Positions 6,990 to 7,426 of a stretch of DNA of 7,426 nucleotides are shown piece by piece. The stretch covers positions 1 through 7,426 of the forward strand of contig CACZNY010000232.1 in NCBI GenBank assembly GCA_902782655.1, in the 5' to 3' direction. A program made the position numbers and the translations under genes. This stretch comes from an uncultured Lachnospiraceae bacterium. GTDB taxonomy: Bacteria; Bacillota; Clostridia; Lachnospirales; Lachnospiraceae. Positions within the stretch are counted from its first letter, which is position 1; every line of letters begins with the position of its first letter. The notes below the pieces were generated by a model. That model ran no database searches and was not told where the DNA came from. It saw only the letters and a list, made by a program, of their open reading frames with translations.

Positions 6990-7007
6990 CTGGTATGTCA
7001 TTACCAG
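6990..7007 (+). promoter_or_regulatory. Perfect inverted repeat in the lipoprotein leader
   Basis: CTGGTA (6990-6995) and TACCAG (7002-7007) form perfect 6-base arms around TGTCAT. The repeat lies about 26-43 bases after the predicted transcription start and 10 bases before the ribosome binding site (AGGAGA, 7017-7022). It could be a protein operator placed as a roadblock, or an mRNA hairpin affecting stability or translation. The sequence does not decide between these. Confidence 0.4.
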
Positions 7008-7027
7008 AGAAAGAAGAGGAGATTGTT

Positions 7028-7426
7028 ATGAAAAAGAGAGTTTTGGCATTGCTGTTAAGTTCAGTACTGGCAGCCGGATTACTTATGACCGGCTGTGGAG
7101 GCGATTCGTCCTCTGCTGAAGCAACACAGGAGGAGACAGCAGCTGAAACAGAAGAGACAGCTGAGACAGAGGAGACAGATGCTGAGGCAGCCTCAGGGCA
7201 GATCACATTCAGTGATCTTCAGGATAATTATGCGGCGCTTACAGAAGCCTATAATGCGGTTGTGGATGCTTACAATGACAATTCTATCGCGCAGAGTGAC
7301 GAGATAGATCAGAATCTTTCGGATGCAAAGGATCTGATGGATCAGATGGGTGAGCTTTCAGAAGATGATTTCAAAAGTCAGGAAGATCTTGAGACTATCA
7401 ATAATTCCATGCTGCAGATGTGCGAT
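7028..7426 (+). CDS. Small acidic lipoprotein of unknown function (3' partial)
   Basis: Surface lipoprotein anchored to the outer face of the membrane. The signal peptide starts MKKR, continues with a hydrophobic stretch (5-19) and ends in the lipobox LMTGC with C23 as the lipidated cysteine. Then comes a Gly/Ser spacer and an acidic Thr/Glu/Ala linker (about 30-56) of ETEET-type repeats, typical of Gram-positive surface lipoproteins. From about 58 the protein becomes helical and Asp/Asn/Gln-rich (ITFSDLQDNYAALTEAYNAV onward), with no family I recognise. The reading frame is still open at the last base, 133 residues in, so the C-terminus is missing. ATG at 7028 has AGGAGA at 7017-7022, 5 bases upstream. 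It has its own strong promoter, so any tie to the upstream regulator would be through regulation rather than a shared transcript. Confidence 0.88.
   Translation, partial: MKKRVLALLLSSVLAAGLLMTGCGGDSSSAEATQEETAAETEETAETEETDAEAASGQITFSDLQDNYAALTEAYNAVVDAYNDNSIAQSDEIDQNLSDAKDLMDQMGELSEDDFKSQEDLETINNSMLQMCD
7145..7180 (+). repeat. Two imperfect 18-bp tandem repeats in the lipoprotein linker
   Basis: Units at 7145-7162 and 7163-7180 differ at three positions and encode ETEETA and ETEETD. A related, more diverged stretch (GAGGAGACAGCAGCT, 7130-7144) precedes them. Because the unit is a multiple of three, gain or loss of copies would only change linker length. Confidence 0.6.

Noticed and set aside
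7095..7307. Plus-strand open frame of 70 codons inside the lipoprotein gene
   Set aside because: It is an out-of-frame, Arg/Gln-rich reading of the repetitive acidic linker.

Overview
The window looks like chromosome of an anaerobic Gram-positive bacterium of the class Clostridia, most likely family Lachnospiraceae. This rests on dense Shine-Dalgarno sites, moderate GC, heavy use of AGG and ATA codons, and the style of the proteins: an HD-GYP enzyme with a beta-sandwich tail, a FIST-GGDEF protein, and an acidic Thr/Glu-linker lipoprotein. I cannot name a genus or species. All six genes lie on the + strand, the two outer ones run off the ends, and no gap exceeds about 220 bases. I see no mobile element, CRISPR array, tRNA or rRNA.

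Left half (1-3718): two cyclic-di-GMP genes of opposite expected activity. The first (open at the left edge) is an HD-GYP phosphodiesterase followed by about 350 residues that contain a repeated beta-rich unit. After a 220-base gap comes a FIST-sensor diguanylate cyclase with an intact GGEEF site. That gap holds a good sigma-A-type promoter and then a leader of about 160 bases with several consecutive hairpins.

Middle (3845-5242): an amino acid:cation symporter of the AGCS (sodium:alanine) family, 126 bases after the FIST-GGDEF gene. FIST domains are proposed to bind small ligands such as amino acids, so the neighbourhood suggests, without proving it, that amino-acid availability is sensed, converted to c-di-GMP and linked to uptake.

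Right half (5415-7426): a protein of unknown function (cytosolic N-terminal part, one membrane helix, short coiled-coil tail) overlaps by 14 bases the gene of an OmpR/PhoB-type response regulator. No histidine kinase is encoded within the window. A probable terminator and a textbook TTGACC-17-TACAAT promoter separate this pair from a lipoprotein gene that runs off the right edge.

The main leads are the structured leader before the cyclase, the FIST-GGDEF/AGCS pairing, the unusual tail of the HD-GYP protein, and the unknown membrane protein coupled to the response regulator. I found no clear evidence of a wholly new system.
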